A stretch of DNA of 64,000 bases. Origin: Actinobacteria bacterium HGW-Actinobacteria-6. Lineage in GTDB: Bacteria > Actinomycetota > Coriobacteriia > Anaerosomatales > Anaerosomataceae. The notes under the pieces are model-generated. The model did not search any database, was not told where the DNA came from, and worked only from the letters and a program-made list of their open reading frames with translations. The DNA lies in NCBI GenBank assembly GCA_002841295.1, contig PHEU01000003.1:25884-89883 (forward strand), given 5' to 3'. Numbering within the stretch: the stretch's first letter is position 1; each line of letters starts with the position of its first letter. Below are positions 23,833-33,017 of this stretch, one piece after another. The position numbers and the translations under genes were made by a program.

Positions 23833-24788
23833 CTGGGTACCGGTACCTGCGCGAGCACGTCGGCGAGCACGGCGTCCACGCCGGTGCCTTCGATTTCGAT
23901 CTCGGGACGAAGCAGGATGCGGTGGCGCAGGCACGGCAGGCATGCGGTCTTCACGTCATCCGGCGTCACGAACGCACGTCCTGCCAGAAGCGCGCGGCCC
24001 TTGGAGGCGACGAGCACGCTCACAGCTGCGCGCGGACTCGCGCCGAGGAAGACCGCCGGGTGCTCGCGAGTGGCACGAACGATCGCCGAAACGTACCCGA
24101 CGACGCCCTCATCCACGACGACGCGGTCAAGCTCGGAACGCGCCGCGAGGATATCGGCCGCCGAGGCGACCTTACGCACGCCGAGCTCGTCGAGCGAGGT
24201 CATCTCCATGCCGCCGACGTGGCGCGAAAGGATCTGCGATTCCTCCTCGGCAGAGGGATAGCTCACGAGCACCTTCTGGCCGAAGCGGTCGAGCTGCGCT
24301 TCGGGAAGCGGGTAGGTGCCCTCGTACTCCACTGGGTTCTGCGTGGCGACGACTAAAAACGGCTTGGGCAGCTCATGCCCGACGCCGTCGATCGTGACCT
24401 GGCCTTCCTGCATCGCCTCGAGGAGCGCGGACTGCGTCTTCGGGGGCGTGCGGTTGATCTCGTCTGCCAGCACGATGTTGGCGAAGACCGGACCGGGGCG
24501 CAGGAAGAACTGCTGGCGCTCCAGGTCGAAGATGTTGGTGCCGACGACGTCTGCCGGCATGAGGTCGGGTGAGAATTGGATACGCTTGAACGACATGTCG
24601 AGCGTGTGTGCGAGCGCGCGGGCTAGGAGCGTCTTCGCGGTGCCCGGCACGCCTTCGAGCAGCACGTGGCCGCCCGTGATGAGGCCGACAAGCAGCGCGT
24701 CGACCGTCTCGGCCTGCCCCACGACCGCCTTTGCGACCTCGGCGCGCACATCCGCCGCGAGCTTTTGGACCCTATCGGTGTCAGCCAT
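23829..24788 (-). CDS. MoxR-family AAA+ ATPase
   Basis: A 319-residue AAA+ protein. The Walker A motif GVPGTAKT is at residues 46-53, Walker B at 'IVLADEINR', sensor 1 in 'FLVVATQNPVEYEGTYPLPEAQLDRF', and a helical lid follows. MoxR ATPases act as chaperones that activate VWA or DUF58 partners, and the DUF58 gene follows directly with overlapping codons. The start is ATG 24786-24788, overlapping the end of the DUF4350 gene by 8 bp; an upstream in-frame codon at 24821 is less likely. Confidence 0.92.
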   Translation of the reverse strand: MADTDRVQKLAADVRAEVAKAVVGQAETVDALLVGLITGGHVLLEGVPGTAKTLLARALAHTLDMSFKRIQFSPDLMPADVVGTNIFDLERQQFFLRPGPVFANIVLADEINRTPPKTQSALLEAMQEGQVTIDGVGHELPKPFLVVATQNPVEYEGTYPLPEAQLDRFGQKVLVSYPSAEEESQILSRHVGGMEMTSLDELGVRKVASAADILAARSELDRVVVDEGVVGYVSAIVRATREHPAVFLGASPRAAVSVLVASKGRALLAGRAFVTPDDVKTACLPCLRHRILLRPEIEIEGTGVDAVLADVLAQVPVPR

Positions 24789-25899
24789 TGATACCTTCGA
24801 CCTCCCGTCGCGCGCGGGCAAGCATGCCCGCGACCTGCACGAACTCTACTTCTGCAATGCGTTCCTTGCCGAGCAGGACTTGCGTCCGCTCAAGTGCAAC
24901 GCCAGCCGAGGGGTGCCGCTTGCGCCCCATCACCGGCGATCCATACCGTCGTGTGAGCGCGCGCGTGAGCCCATCGGCCAGCGCTTGCAGTGCCTCTCGG
25001 CGGGCACCGGCCTTGCGGTAAAGACCCGCGAGCGAGTCGATGTACGCCGAGGTACGCGCCACGGGCGTCTCGGCGACTCCGATCGTCGGGCCGAGGCGGC
25101 GTCCGTAGGCGGCGAGCAGAAGCGCCACGCCGATTGCGAAGACAAGGAGTGCGGACTGCCCGCCCGCGCCGAGACGCTCGATGATGCCGCCGCCGCGGGC
25201 GAAGCCGTGATGGTACTCGTCGAAGTAGACCGACCCACGCGAGGCCGCAACAAGAACCGCGAGCTGCGCGTTGTCAGCCTTCGCGATGCCCTCGTTGGAG
25301 AAGGCGTACGAGTCTGCGAGCCACACGACCTCGCCAGCTCCAACACGCCGTACGAGCAGCGCCGAGCCGTCGCTGTCTTTGAGGACCTCGGCCCATGAGC
25401 CATCGTCTGGTAGCAGCCTGGCCGAACCTACGCCCACCGAATCAACGCCCCGGATGTAGATCGACGGCAAGATCGGCCGAAGCTCCACGTCCTGCCCGAA
25501 GCGCGTGCTCACCTCGGCGTCGAGCGCTTGCGCGAACTCGGTCACATACGGTCCAGCAAAAACGACGCGACCGCCCTCACGGACCCACGCAGCAAGTCGT
25601 TTGGTCTCGGCAGCGCTTGCGGGCTTGGCGAACGGCTGGCTCGTCGCGATGAGCACGGTGCCTGACTCGGGCATGCTCTCGAACTGTTGGAGCGTCTGCG
25701 GCTCGTAGCCGAGTTCATCGAGGTAGCGGTAGAAGACCTTGAGACCCGCGGGTGCCGAGGAAAACGTTGTGGAATCGTCGAGGCCGGACTTCACGTAGCT
25801 GTTGGCGCCGACGATCGCCGCCGAGTAGAACGCGATGACCACAAGCGTGATGCCGATGGCGGTTGCAAGCCGCGGGTCGATGTTGAGCCGACGCCTCAT
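24781..25899 (-). CDS. DUF4350-type membrane protein
   Basis: A 372-residue protein with one transmembrane segment at each end of a large extracytoplasmic domain: residues about 12-34, and a second at about 243-262. The domain contains 'GLKVFYRYLDELGYEPQTL' and 'FDEYHHGF', features of the DUF4350 family next to MoxR in actinobacteria. A cytoplasmic helical tail follows. Its ATG overlaps the previous stop (ATGA). The fixed order with MoxR, DUF58 and DUF4129 suggests one complex, with unknown activity. Confidence 0.75.
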   Translation of the reverse strand: MRRRLNIDPRLATAIGITLVVIAFYSAAIVGANSYVKSGLDDSTTFSSAPAGLKVFYRYLDELGYEPQTLQQFESMPESGTVLIATSQPFAKPASAAETKRLAAWVREGGRVVFAGPYVTEFAQALDAEVSTRFGQDVELRPILPSIYIRGVDSVGVGSARLLPDDGSWAEVLKDSDGSALLVRRVGAGEVVWLADSYAFSNEGIAKADNAQLAVLVAASRGSVYFDEYHHGFARGGGIIERLGAGGQSALLVFAIGVALLLAAYGRRLGPTIGVAETPVARTSAYIDSLAGLYRKAGARREALQALADGLTRALTRRYGSPVMGRKRHPSAGVALERTQVLLGKERIAEVEFVQVAGMLARARREVEGING

Positions 25900-26927
25900 T
25901 CGACGTCACCCTCAAGCATCAACGCAAGCCCCACGTACACGGCCCGCGCATCGCGGTAGCCGATCGCACCCGGATCGACATGCCCATACCACGCCGGCTC
26001 GAATGCTCCTGCAAGCGCCGCGAGCGGCCCACGCAGTGTGGGGCGCGCCGCCTCGACATCGCCGAGAAGCTCCGTGTTCGTGCGGGTGCGAGTCCTCGGC
26101 ACAACGCCGCGCTGCACCAGTTCGCGCGCTGCACCTCCAAAGAGCGCCCTGACCGCCTCGCGATGGCGCCCCTCGCCCGCCTCGGCGTCGGCGAACGCAA
26201 GTGCGTCATCGGGCAGACCGACCGCGGCGGCCACGACCGCGTCATCGACGATGTCGCCGCCCTCGGTGGAGCGATCGAGCACTGAGCGCAAGCGACGTAT
26301 GAGCACGAACGCGATCCACGCGATCACCGCCACGCTCAGCACGAGCAGCCCGTAGAAGACGGCGCGTGCCGATGTCTTCGCAGGGCCCGTGCTCAGCGTC
26401 CCGGCCAACCAGTTGAGGAGCTTGCCGACTTGCTCCATGAGCCAGTCCATGAATTGCTTGCCGGTTTCGTCGGCCTTAGTCACGCCCTCGTCGGCGAGAA
26501 TCTGCTTGAGCAGCGCCTCGTCACCCGAAGGCGGCGTACCGGGCTCGCCCAGCGCATTCTCCTGAGAGCGAAGTTGGCCGAGAAGTTCCTCGGCGGCGCT
26601 TCTACGCACGTCGGGCCAGTGCGCCGAGTCGAGCCGCGCCACCACACTCATGAGCGTTCCGTTATCGAGCACCACCGTCTGCTCACCGAAGGTGATCGTG
26701 GCAGTGTCGGGAATGAGTTCGCGCACGGAGACTGCCACTGCATGTGCGGCTGAGGTCTCGTCGACGCTGCCTAGCTCGCGCTCGAGCAGCACCCGGGCCT
26801 CGGTGACACGCGATGAGTACTCGGACTGCGACAGAGTGACCGGCGCATCAATCGCTCCGGCGCCTACCGGCATCAGGAGCGATACCGCCAGGACGCAGGC
26901 AGCTATGGCGCGGCGGGCATGTCTCAT
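25896..26927 (-). CDS. DUF4129-type membrane protein with signal peptide
   Basis: A 343-residue protein. A signal peptide ends at about residue 26 (MRHARRAIAACVLAVSLLMP...GAGA). It is followed by an extracytoplasmic helical region, one transmembrane segment at about residues 190-212, and a cytoplasmic C-terminal domain with 'REAVRALFGGAARELVQRG' and 'RTRTRTNTELLGDV', the DUF4129 pattern. It overlaps the next gene by an ATGA. DUF4129 proteins are often fused or linked to transglutaminase-like and DUF58 genes; here no transglutaminase domain is present. Confidence 0.78.
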   Translation of the reverse strand: MRHARRAIAACVLAVSLLMPVGAGAIDAPVTLSQSEYSSRVTEARVLLERELGSVDETSAAHAVAVSVRELIPDTATITFGEQTVVLDNGTLMSVVARLDSAHWPDVRRSAAEELLGQLRSQENALGEPGTPPSGDEALLKQILADEGVTKADETGKQFMDWLMEQVGKLLNWLAGTLSTGPAKTSARAVFYGLLVLSVAVIAWIAFVLIRRLRSVLDRSTEGGDIVDDAVVAAAVGLPDDALAFADAEAGEGRHREAVRALFGGAARELVQRGVVPRTRTRTNTELLGDVEAARPTLRGPLAALAGAFEPAWYGHVDPGAIGYRDARAVYVGLALMLEGDVE

Positions 26928-27790
26928 GCCGAGGGAGTCAGCTCCCTCGCGCGAACGATGATATCCATGCCCTCTTTCCTCGACCTAAGGTCGAGGTAAA
27001 GACTGAACATCGCAAGTGGGATGAATGGTGCGGGAAGCGCGATCGCGATTCCGAGCGTGAGTCCCTCGAAGACCTTCCAGGGAATCGATAGCGGCTGAAA
27101 CACAGCCTCCGGGTTCTGTAGGCTGGCAACGAGCTGCCGGATGATCGCGGGCGATCCGATCGCACCCTCGAATGCGGCCGTGAGCGCGCTCACCAACAGA
27201 AGGTAACCGATCACGCGCCAGTAGCTGCCCTTCACAAGCGCCATAGAGCGCTGTATAGCGACGACCAGATTCGCATCCTCAACCACAACGATGACGCCCG
27301 CGAGGCTGAGCGCTGCCCACGCAGCAAGCGCCGCCGCTCCTAACACAAAGAACGATGCTACAGCGGCCGCCCCCACGATCATCTGCACCACGATCACCAC
27401 CAGCAGGTACCAACCAAAGCGCGCCAGCCCGCCCTTCAGGACGCTCTTGCCGCTCTCGGCGGGTGCGTAGAGCATCCCCGGAGCTGCACGCAACACACTG
27501 CTGTCGAGATACGCGCGACCGAGCGCCAGAACCTGCGCAGCCACACCCATCACCAGGTACGAGATCATCATGGTATTGAACAACGCCTCGCTCGGCTCGG
27601 CGGTGCTTGCCGGGGAACCGATAAGTTCCGTGAAACCGCGCAGATAGAAGTCCTGCCCGAGTCCTGCGATCAGCGCCGCCGGGAACACGAAAATGGCCGA
27701 GACGAACAGCAGCTGTTTGTAGCTCCCCCGGTACATCGCCAGCGCATCATCGAGAACCGCGCCTATGTTTCTCGGCCGAACATCCCTCAC
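26924..27790 (-). CDS. Polytopic membrane protein heading the MoxR/DUF58 operon
   Basis: A 288-residue membrane protein from GTG 27788-27790, five bases after a GGGGGAG box. The N-terminus 'RPRNIGAVLDDALAMYRGSY' is typical of proteins with a glycerophosphodiester-phosphodiesterase-type membrane domain, a purely structural membrane family. About six hydrophobic segments follow, with 'VVVEDANLVVAIQRSMALVKG' between the third and fourth. It is the first gene of the minus-strand unit that runs down to DUF58, with overlapping codons at each junction. The function is unknown. Confidence 0.7.
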   Translation of the reverse strand: MRDVRPRNIGAVLDDALAMYRGSYKQLLFVSAIFVFPAALIAGLGQDFYLRGFTELIGSPASTAEPSEALFNTMMISYLVMGVAAQVLALGRAYLDSSVLRAAPGMLYAPAESGKSVLKGGLARFGWYLLVVIVVQMIVGAAAVASFFVLGAAALAAWAALSLAGVIVVVEDANLVVAIQRSMALVKGSYWRVIGYLLLVSALTAAFEGAIGSPAIIRQLVASLQNPEAVFQPLSIPWKVFEGLTLGIAIALPAPFIPLAMFSLYLDLRSRKEGMDIIVRARELTPSA

Positions 27791-27802
27791 AACGCTCCCC
27801 CT

Positions 27803-28756
27803 CTACGAACGCAGCGTTACCTCTCCCGCAACCACGGGCGTCGTGGCTTCGGGGCCCCGCACGAGCAGGCGTCCCAATGCGTCGATTCCCTCGACGACGC
27901 CGGATGCGACGACCGCGCCCATGCGATCACGGACGACCACCTCGGCACCATTGAGCGCGTGCCGGCTCTCATACGCGGCCATCATCGCCGCGAATCCCGC
28001 CTCGGTGTACTCGCGATACGCGCGCGCAAGCCCGTCGAGCACGGCTGCCGCAACGGTCGAAGGGCTCGCATCCGAGTGCTCCTCGACAAACGCCGCATCG
28101 CCGGGAGAATCTGCGGAGGCGTGCACGTTCACACCGATGCCCGCGACCACCCACTCCACTCTATCGGTTTCTGCCGACATCTCCAGGAGGATACCGGCCA
28201 CTTTTCTTCCGTTGATGTGCACGTCGTTCGGCCACTTGAGGCTGCACGGCACCCCGAGCGCCTCCAGGCCGTACGCCACGCCAAGCGCGCACGCAGGCGC
28301 AAGCGAGGCCACCTCGGCGGGCGCACACGGCGGGCGAAACAACGCGGATAGGTATGCGCCTCCCTCAGGCGACACCCATGTTCTGCCGAGACGCCCCTTG
28401 CCTGCGGTCTGCCGGGCCGCAACAACGACAGCTCCCTCGGCGGCACCCGCACGGGCAAGAACCTTGCAGTCGTCGTTAGTGGAGCCGGTCTCCTCGGCGC
28501 CGTCGATGCTTGTCCAGAATGCGTCCGTGACGAGCCGCTCCACCTCGACGGGGACTAGGCCCGGAGGCAGCGACGTGAGGTGGTAACCCTCGCCTCGCAC
28601 CGCATCGAGGGTGTACCCGACCTCACGAAGCGCCGAGATGTGCTTGCCGATGGCAACGCGGCTGACGCCGAATGTGTTCGCAAGCCTCTCGCCGGATATC
28701 CCGGACGATCCGGCCGCAACAAGCGCCGAGGCTATCTCAGACCTACGACTCTTCAT
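27803..28756 (-). CDS. birA: Biotin-protein ligase / biotin operon repressor
   Basis: A 317-residue protein of two parts. Residues about 1-65 form a winged helix (RSEIASALVAAGSSGISGER...VAIGKHISALREVGY). The ligase domain follows with 'GSTNDDCKVLARAGA', the biotinyl-AMP loop 'AARQTAGKGRLGRTW', 'SLKWPNDVHINGRKVAGIL' and 'WVVAGIGVNVH', then the C-terminal SH3-like cap. It attaches biotin to carboxylase carrier proteins and, having the winged helix, may also repress biotin genes. Its start overlaps the dedA-like stop by 14 bp. Confidence 0.95.
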   Translation of the reverse strand: MKSRRSEIASALVAAGSSGISGERLANTFGVSRVAIGKHISALREVGYTLDAVRGEGYHLTSLPPGLVPVEVERLVTDAFWTSIDGAEETGSTNDDCKVLARAGAAEGAVVVAARQTAGKGRLGRTWVSPEGGAYLSALFRPPCAPAEVASLAPACALGVAYGLEALGVPCSLKWPNDVHINGRKVAGILLEMSAETDRVEWVVAGIGVNVHASADSPGDAAFVEEHSDASPSTVAAAVLDGLARAYREYTEAGFAAMMAAYESRHALNGAEVVVRDRMGAVVASGVVEGIDALGRLLVRGPEATTPVVAGEVTLRS

Positions 28757-29438
28757 CGGGCACGTCCGAACAGTCAGCCTCAGCCCCGTCAGCGCACCCC
28801 GCGAGCTTTTCTACTCTGGACTGGAAGAAGCGCTTCCGGCTCCACATCAGGAAGACGACCATCGCAACAAGCAGCAGCATCCCGAACCATGTGATGTTGC
28901 GCGCGATTGCGAGCGCACGCTCGAAGTTCTCGGCGAAAATGATGCCCAGCGCAAGCATCAGCACCGTGTAGATCGTGGCACCGATGAACATCCAGACCTC
29001 GAAGACCCAGATTCGCATGCGCGAGACACCGGCGATGACCGGCACGAAGTTCTTGAAGACCGCTGCGAAGCGCGAGAGCACGAGCGTCTTGTTCCCGTGA
29101 CGCTCGAAGTACTCCTCGGCGGCGAGGATACGCTCCTCATCGAAGAAGCGCCCGCCCCATCTGAGGAGCGCGATCTTCCCACCGCGCGTTCCGAACAGGA
29201 ACGAGAGGTTCCCGCCGACCATCGCTCCCGCCACCGCGCACGCCGTCACAAGAACAGGATCGAGCGAGCCCTTGACGGTCACGAACCCGGCCGCCATCAC
29301 GATCGTCTCGCCCGGCGTGGCCGAACCGATGATGAACAAGTTCTCCGAGATGGCGAAAATGAACACGATGAGGTAGCCCCAGTCGTTCAGGGCAGCAAGA
29401 AACCAGTCGAGGATCGGGACGCCGGTTTGCGGGGTCAT
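28743..29438 (-). CDS. DedA/SNARE-associated family membrane protein
   Basis: A 231-residue membrane protein. The start at ATG 29436-29438 overlaps the upstream stop (ATGA); longer frames upstream are shadows. The family signature is clear: 'FAISENLFIIGSATPGETIV' with the conserved E and PGE, then 'GGNLSFLFGTRGG' and 'FAAVFKNFVPVIAGVSRM'. DedA proteins act in polyprenyl-phosphate or lipid flipping and membrane potential maintenance. The C-terminal 25 residues are soluble and acidic. Confidence 0.88.
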   Translation of the reverse strand: MTPQTGVPILDWFLAALNDWGYLIVFIFAISENLFIIGSATPGETIVMAAGFVTVKGSLDPVLVTACAVAGAMVGGNLSFLFGTRGGKIALLRWGGRFFDEERILAAEEYFERHGNKTLVLSRFAAVFKNFVPVIAGVSRMRIWVFEVWMFIGATIYTVLMLALGIIFAENFERALAIARNITWFGMLLLVAMVVFLMWSRKRFFQSRVEKLAGCADGAEADCSDVPDEES

Positions 29439-29893
29439 GAAGGCTCGCTTCCGTCGACAGGCGCATCCGGTGAATTCCAGTCGAGCCATAGTGCATACGT
29501 TGGGAACAGCATAGCGAATGCGACGAGCGACACGAGCAACATGACGAAGAAATCGAGCGGGCTCCTCGTCAGAAACGAGAGCGCGAAGCCAAGCGGGGTC
29601 GGCGCGAAGGCCAGCGCTACGAGCTTCCATGAGAACGAGCGTGCCTCGGCCAGCTTGTCCGGGGCGCTGCGAGGGCCACGGCGCTTGAGGGTTCTGCCCA
29701 TCGCAACGCCGGCCGTGGCGATCGCCCACACGATGAAGCGCAGCGGCTCTTCGCCACCCGGGGCACCCCAAAACTCGGAACGCACCGCGAGTTGCTCGGC
29801 GGCGATGAGTACGACCAACCCGAGACCCGGAACCATTGCGGTTCTGACCCATGCGAGATAGGCGACTCTGATCCTCTCGATGTCCTGCGTCAC
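29435..29893 (-). CDS. Small membrane protein of unknown function
   Basis: A 152-residue protein with about four hydrophobic segments: about 18-35, 50-68, 90-108 and 112-135. The GTG start follows a GAGG box. I recognise no family motif. It is coupled to the dedA-like gene by ATGA overlap and follows another small membrane-protein gene by 12 bp, so the three are probably cotranscribed. Confidence 0.6.
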   Translation of the reverse strand: MTQDIERIRVAYLAWVRTAMVPGLGLVVLIAAEQLAVRSEFWGAPGGEEPLRFIVWAIATAGVAMGRTLKRRGPRSAPDKLAEARSFSWKLVALAFAPTPLGFALSFLTRSPLDFFVMLLVSLVAFAMLFPTYALWLDWNSPDAPVDGSEPS

Positions 29894-29905
29894 GGGCGCC
29901 TCACG

Positions 29906-30418
29906 TCAGTTCGTCGTGCCGGGCATGGGCGCGCTGGCCATTTGGTGCTCGTACCACTGGCGGATCTGAGCCGGGCGCGGGTACATGTACGCCCAACCGG
30001 CGACCGACAGCGCGGCAAACGGGATGTACAGCGTCCAACTCATGCTGAGGAAGCCGAGGACGAAACCGAGAAGCAGCGGGAGCTCCGCGAGGCCCATACC
30101 CACAATCGCCGCCATCGAGATGCGCTGCTGCGCCGCGAGGTCGCCCTCGAGCCGCACTCCGTTTTTCATGTTGACCGGCCCGGACGCACGCAGCAGCTTC
30201 GCCCGCACCCGCGGGGCAAAGACCACGACGGCAATCGCCATGGCCGCGAAGATAACGATTTGCAGGAGCGGCACTGTGGCGCCAGGCTCCACCGGGTCCT
30301 CAAGCATGAACCACAGCACGAACGTCATCATGAACAGGATCGTCGGAATCATCGCGCACACGAGGAACGTCTTCTGGAAGAGCTTCATATCGAGCGGCTG
30401 CCCGGGATACTCGTTCAC
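29906..30418 (-). CDS. Small membrane protein of unknown function
   Basis: A 170-residue protein with four hydrophobic segments (about residues 18-38, 50-68, 104-124 and 126-146). The loop between the second and third holds 'NMKNGVRLEGDLAAQQRIS'. The GTG start is preceded by AGGGGG. The arrangement of two hairpins recalls small ATP-synthase- or stress-linked membrane proteins, but no family is recognised with confidence. It lies 26 bp downstream of nadC on the same strand. Confidence 0.6.
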   Translation of the reverse strand: MNEYPGQPLDMKLFQKTFLVCAMIPTILFMMTFVLWFMLEDPVEPGATVPLLQIVIFAAMAIAVVVFAPRVRAKLLRASGPVNMKNGVRLEGDLAAQQRISMAAIVGMGLAELPLLLGFVLGFLSMSWTLYIPFAALSVAGWAYMYPRPAQIRQWYEHQMASAPMPGTTN

Positions 30419-30444
30419 GCGTGCCCCCTGTGTCGCTGACAGAC

Positions 30445-31353
30445 CTACGGCTTCACTTCATCTAGCCCGAAATCGGCGGGCGGGGCAAGGGCGATAGCGC
30501 TGGAGGACACGATATCAACGCCCGTAGCCGCCAGCGCAGAGAGCCGCTCGAAGCGGATTCCGCCGGACGCCTCTATCTCGCAGGTCGCTCCCGCCTCGCG
30601 AAGCGCGCGAACTGCCGAGGCGAGCGCGGCGTCGTCGAAGTTGTCGAGCATCACGATGTCAGCACCGGCGCGAGCGGCCTCCAGCGCCTGCTCGAGCGTA
30701 TCGGCCTCGATCTCCACGCGCAGCCCCGGGGCGCCTTCGCGCGCTGCGGCGACAGCCGCGCTCACGCTACCCGCATGCGCGAGGTGGTTGTCCTTCACGA
30801 GCACCATATCCCACAGGCCCGCGCGATGGTTGTGCGCGCCGCCGGCGGCGACCGCGTACTTGGAGAGCGCGCGCAGCCCCGGGAGCGTCTTGCGAGTGTC
30901 GTGCACGCGCAGCGTCTCGCCTGCGGCACTCTGCCACCGGCGTGCCTCGGCAGCTATGCCCGAGAGGACCATCAGGAAGTCGAGCGCGGTTCGCTCGGCA
31001 GCAAGGACGAGACGGGCGTTACCCTCCACCTCGAGCACCGGCGTGCCCGCCGGGACGAGCGTCCCCTCGGCAACGAGCGGGAGGAGCTCCACGTCGTCGG
31101 GCGCACCGACTGCGGCCGCAAGCATCTCGAAGACGCGAGCCGCGACCGGAAGGCCGCACACGACGGTCTCGGCGCGCGCCGCGACAACGCCGCAGAAGCG
31201 CGCATCGGCCGACACGACTGCCGCCGAGGTCACGTCGCGAGCGAGTAACTCGAAGTCAGGGAACGCCACGCGCAAGCGGCCGGGTGTGACGCCGAGGTCC
31301 TCGGCAAGCGCGGCGGCGACCAGGTCATCGATGGGAGGCAGCGGGGGCAGCAT
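30445..31353 (-). CDS. nadC: Nicotinate-nucleotide pyrophosphorylase (quinolinate phosphoribosyltransferase)
   Basis: A 302-residue enzyme that joins quinolinate and PRPP to nicotinate mononucleotide with loss of CO2, the third step of de novo NAD synthesis. Visible signatures are 'ARDVTSAAVV', 'TALDFLMVLSGIA', 'HDTRKTLPGLRALSKYAV', 'GGAHNHRAGLWDMVLVKDNH', 'VEIEADTLEQA' and 'EASGGIRFERLSALAATGVD'. The start ATG 31351-31353 follows the nadB stop by five bases. It forms an operon with nadB and nadA. Confidence 0.95.
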   Translation of the reverse strand: MLPPLPPIDDLVAAALAEDLGVTPGRLRVAFPDFELLARDVTSAAVVSADARFCGVVAARAETVVCGLPVAARVFEMLAAAVGAPDDVELLPLVAEGTLVPAGTPVLEVEGNARLVLAAERTALDFLMVLSGIAAEARRWQSAAGETLRVHDTRKTLPGLRALSKYAVAAGGAHNHRAGLWDMVLVKDNHLAHAGSVSAAVAAAREGAPGLRVEIEADTLEQALEAARAGADIVMLDNFDDAALASAVRALREAGATCEIEASGGIRFERLSALAATGVDIVSSSAIALAPPADFGLDEVKP

Positions 31354-31358
31354 GCGGG

Positions 31359-33017
31359 TCACTCCAATCCGACGGCGACGGCGCCCGCCTCGGGAGCGAC
31401 GCCCACGGGGATCTCGCGGGGCGCATCCGCGCTGCGGGTCCACGCCAGCCGTACGCGCCAGCGGTCGTCATCGCGCACGGGGTGATCCGAGCGGAAATGC
31501 GTGCCCCGGCTCTCCTGGCGATGGTGGGCGGCGCACGCGATGAGCGCGGCAACCGTCGCCATGTTGCGGGCCTCCATCGCCTCAACGGTTGGCCCGGTGT
31601 TGCCGAGAGACGCTGCGATGCCTTCAAGCTCGCAGCAAGCGGCATCGAGGCCATCGTGGGTGCGCGTCATGCCGACCGAGGTGCTCATCGTGCGCTCGAT
31701 GTCGGAGCGGGCCATCGCGGGCTCACCTGCAGGGCCACCCGCGCCAGCACCGGTGATGTGCGCGGCGTGCGGCTGCGGGCGATCGAGCTCAAGCGCGCGC
31801 ACGATGCGCCGAGAGAAGACCAGGCCTTCCAGAAGCGAGTTGCTGGCAAGGCGGTTCGCGCCATGCAGGCCGCTCGCGGTGACCTCGCCGCTGGCGAAGA
31901 GGCCGCGCAGGGTCGAGCGGCCGTTGATGTCCACGAGCACGCCGCCGACCATGTAGTGGGCAGCCGGGGCCACCGGCAGCAAGTCACGCGAGAGATCGAA
32001 GCCGGCCTCAAGGCACGTCTCCCAGATCTTCGGGAATCGCTCGGCCAAGTGCTCTGCGCCGAGGTGTCGCGCATCAAGCCATACGTTCGGCCTGCCGCAG
32101 CGCACCATGACCTTTTCGATCTCACGGCTCACGACGTCGCGCGGAGCAAGCTCGGCAAGCGGATGCACGCCGAGCATGAAGCGCTCCTCATTGCAGTCGA
32201 GCAGATACGCACCGTCGCCGCGGAGCGCCTCGGTGATGAGGAACTTGGGGCTGGAGGCGCTATCAAGCGCCGTCGGATGGAACTGCACGAACTCCATGTC
32301 GGCAAGCTCGGCGCCTGCGCGCCATGCCGCGGCCACGCCGTCGCCCGTCGCGATGAGCGGGTTCGTGGTGACGCGGTAGACCTGGCCGCACCCGCCGGTG
32401 GCAAGCACGGTCGCGCCCGCCCAGACGGCGGTCGGCTCGGTCGCGCCGGCTTCCAGCACGAGCGCGCCAACGCAGCGGCCGTTCTCGGTGAGCAGGTCGA
32501 CGAGGAACGCGTCTTCCACAAGCTCGATCGCTTCGCTTCGCCTAACGATGGCCGAGAGGGTGTCTTGCACCTCGGCGCCGGTCGCGTCGCCCGAATGCAG
32601 CACGCGCGGCAACGAGTGGCCGCCTTCGCGAGCGAGCGCAACGCGCCCGTCCGCCGAGCGGTCGAACGCCACGCCAAGCGAGACGAGCTCGCCGAGCGCG
32701 TCGCCCGCTTCGCCGACGACCGCGCGAACGACGTCGGGCTCGCAGAGGCCCTGCCCGACGATGAGCGTGTCAGAGAGGTGCAGCTCGACCGAGTCCGTCT
32801 CACCCACCGCGCCGGCGATGCCGCCCTGCGCGTACCAGGTGTTGGTCTCGGAGAGCTCGCCTTTGGTCACGAGCAGCACGCGCGCGAACTGCGACGCCTG
32901 AAGCGCCGCTACCAGACCCGCGATTCCGCTGCCCACGACGAGCACGTCGCACTCACGCTTGGTGAGCGCATCGGTGTCGAAGCCGAGCAGGTATCGGGGG
33001 CCGGCAGGCGCGTTCAC
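31359..33017 (-). CDS. nadB: L-aspartate oxidase
   Basis: A 552-residue FAD enzyme that oxidises L-aspartate to iminoaspartate for quinolinate synthase. The FAD-binding motif 'DVLVVGSGIAGLVAALQAS' lies at about residues 24-42. 'TNTWYAQGGIAGAV' and 'HSGDATGAEVQ' precede the active-site 'MEFVQFHPTAL', and the conserved 'LHGANRLASNSLLEGLVF' follows. A helical C-terminal domain closes it. The GTG start overlaps the nadA stop (GTGA). In anaerobes the electron acceptor is fumarate or a quinone in place of oxygen. Confidence 0.96.
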   Translation of the reverse strand: MNAPAGPRYLLGFDTDALTKRECDVLVVGSGIAGLVAALQASQFARVLLVTKGELSETNTWYAQGGIAGAVGETDSVELHLSDTLIVGQGLCEPDVVRAVVGEAGDALGELVSLGVAFDRSADGRVALAREGGHSLPRVLHSGDATGAEVQDTLSAIVRRSEAIELVEDAFLVDLLTENGRCVGALVLEAGATEPTAVWAGATVLATGGCGQVYRVTTNPLIATGDGVAAAWRAGAELADMEFVQFHPTALDSASSPKFLITEALRGDGAYLLDCNEERFMLGVHPLAELAPRDVVSREIEKVMVRCGRPNVWLDARHLGAEHLAERFPKIWETCLEAGFDLSRDLLPVAPAAHYMVGGVLVDINGRSTLRGLFASGEVTASGLHGANRLASNSLLEGLVFSRRIVRALELDRPQPHAAHITGAGAGGPAGEPAMARSDIERTMSTSVGMTRTHDGLDAACCELEGIAASLGNTGPTVEAMEARNMATVAALIACAAHHRQESRGTHFRSDHPVRDDDRWRVRLAWTRSADAPREIPVGVAPEAGAVAVGLE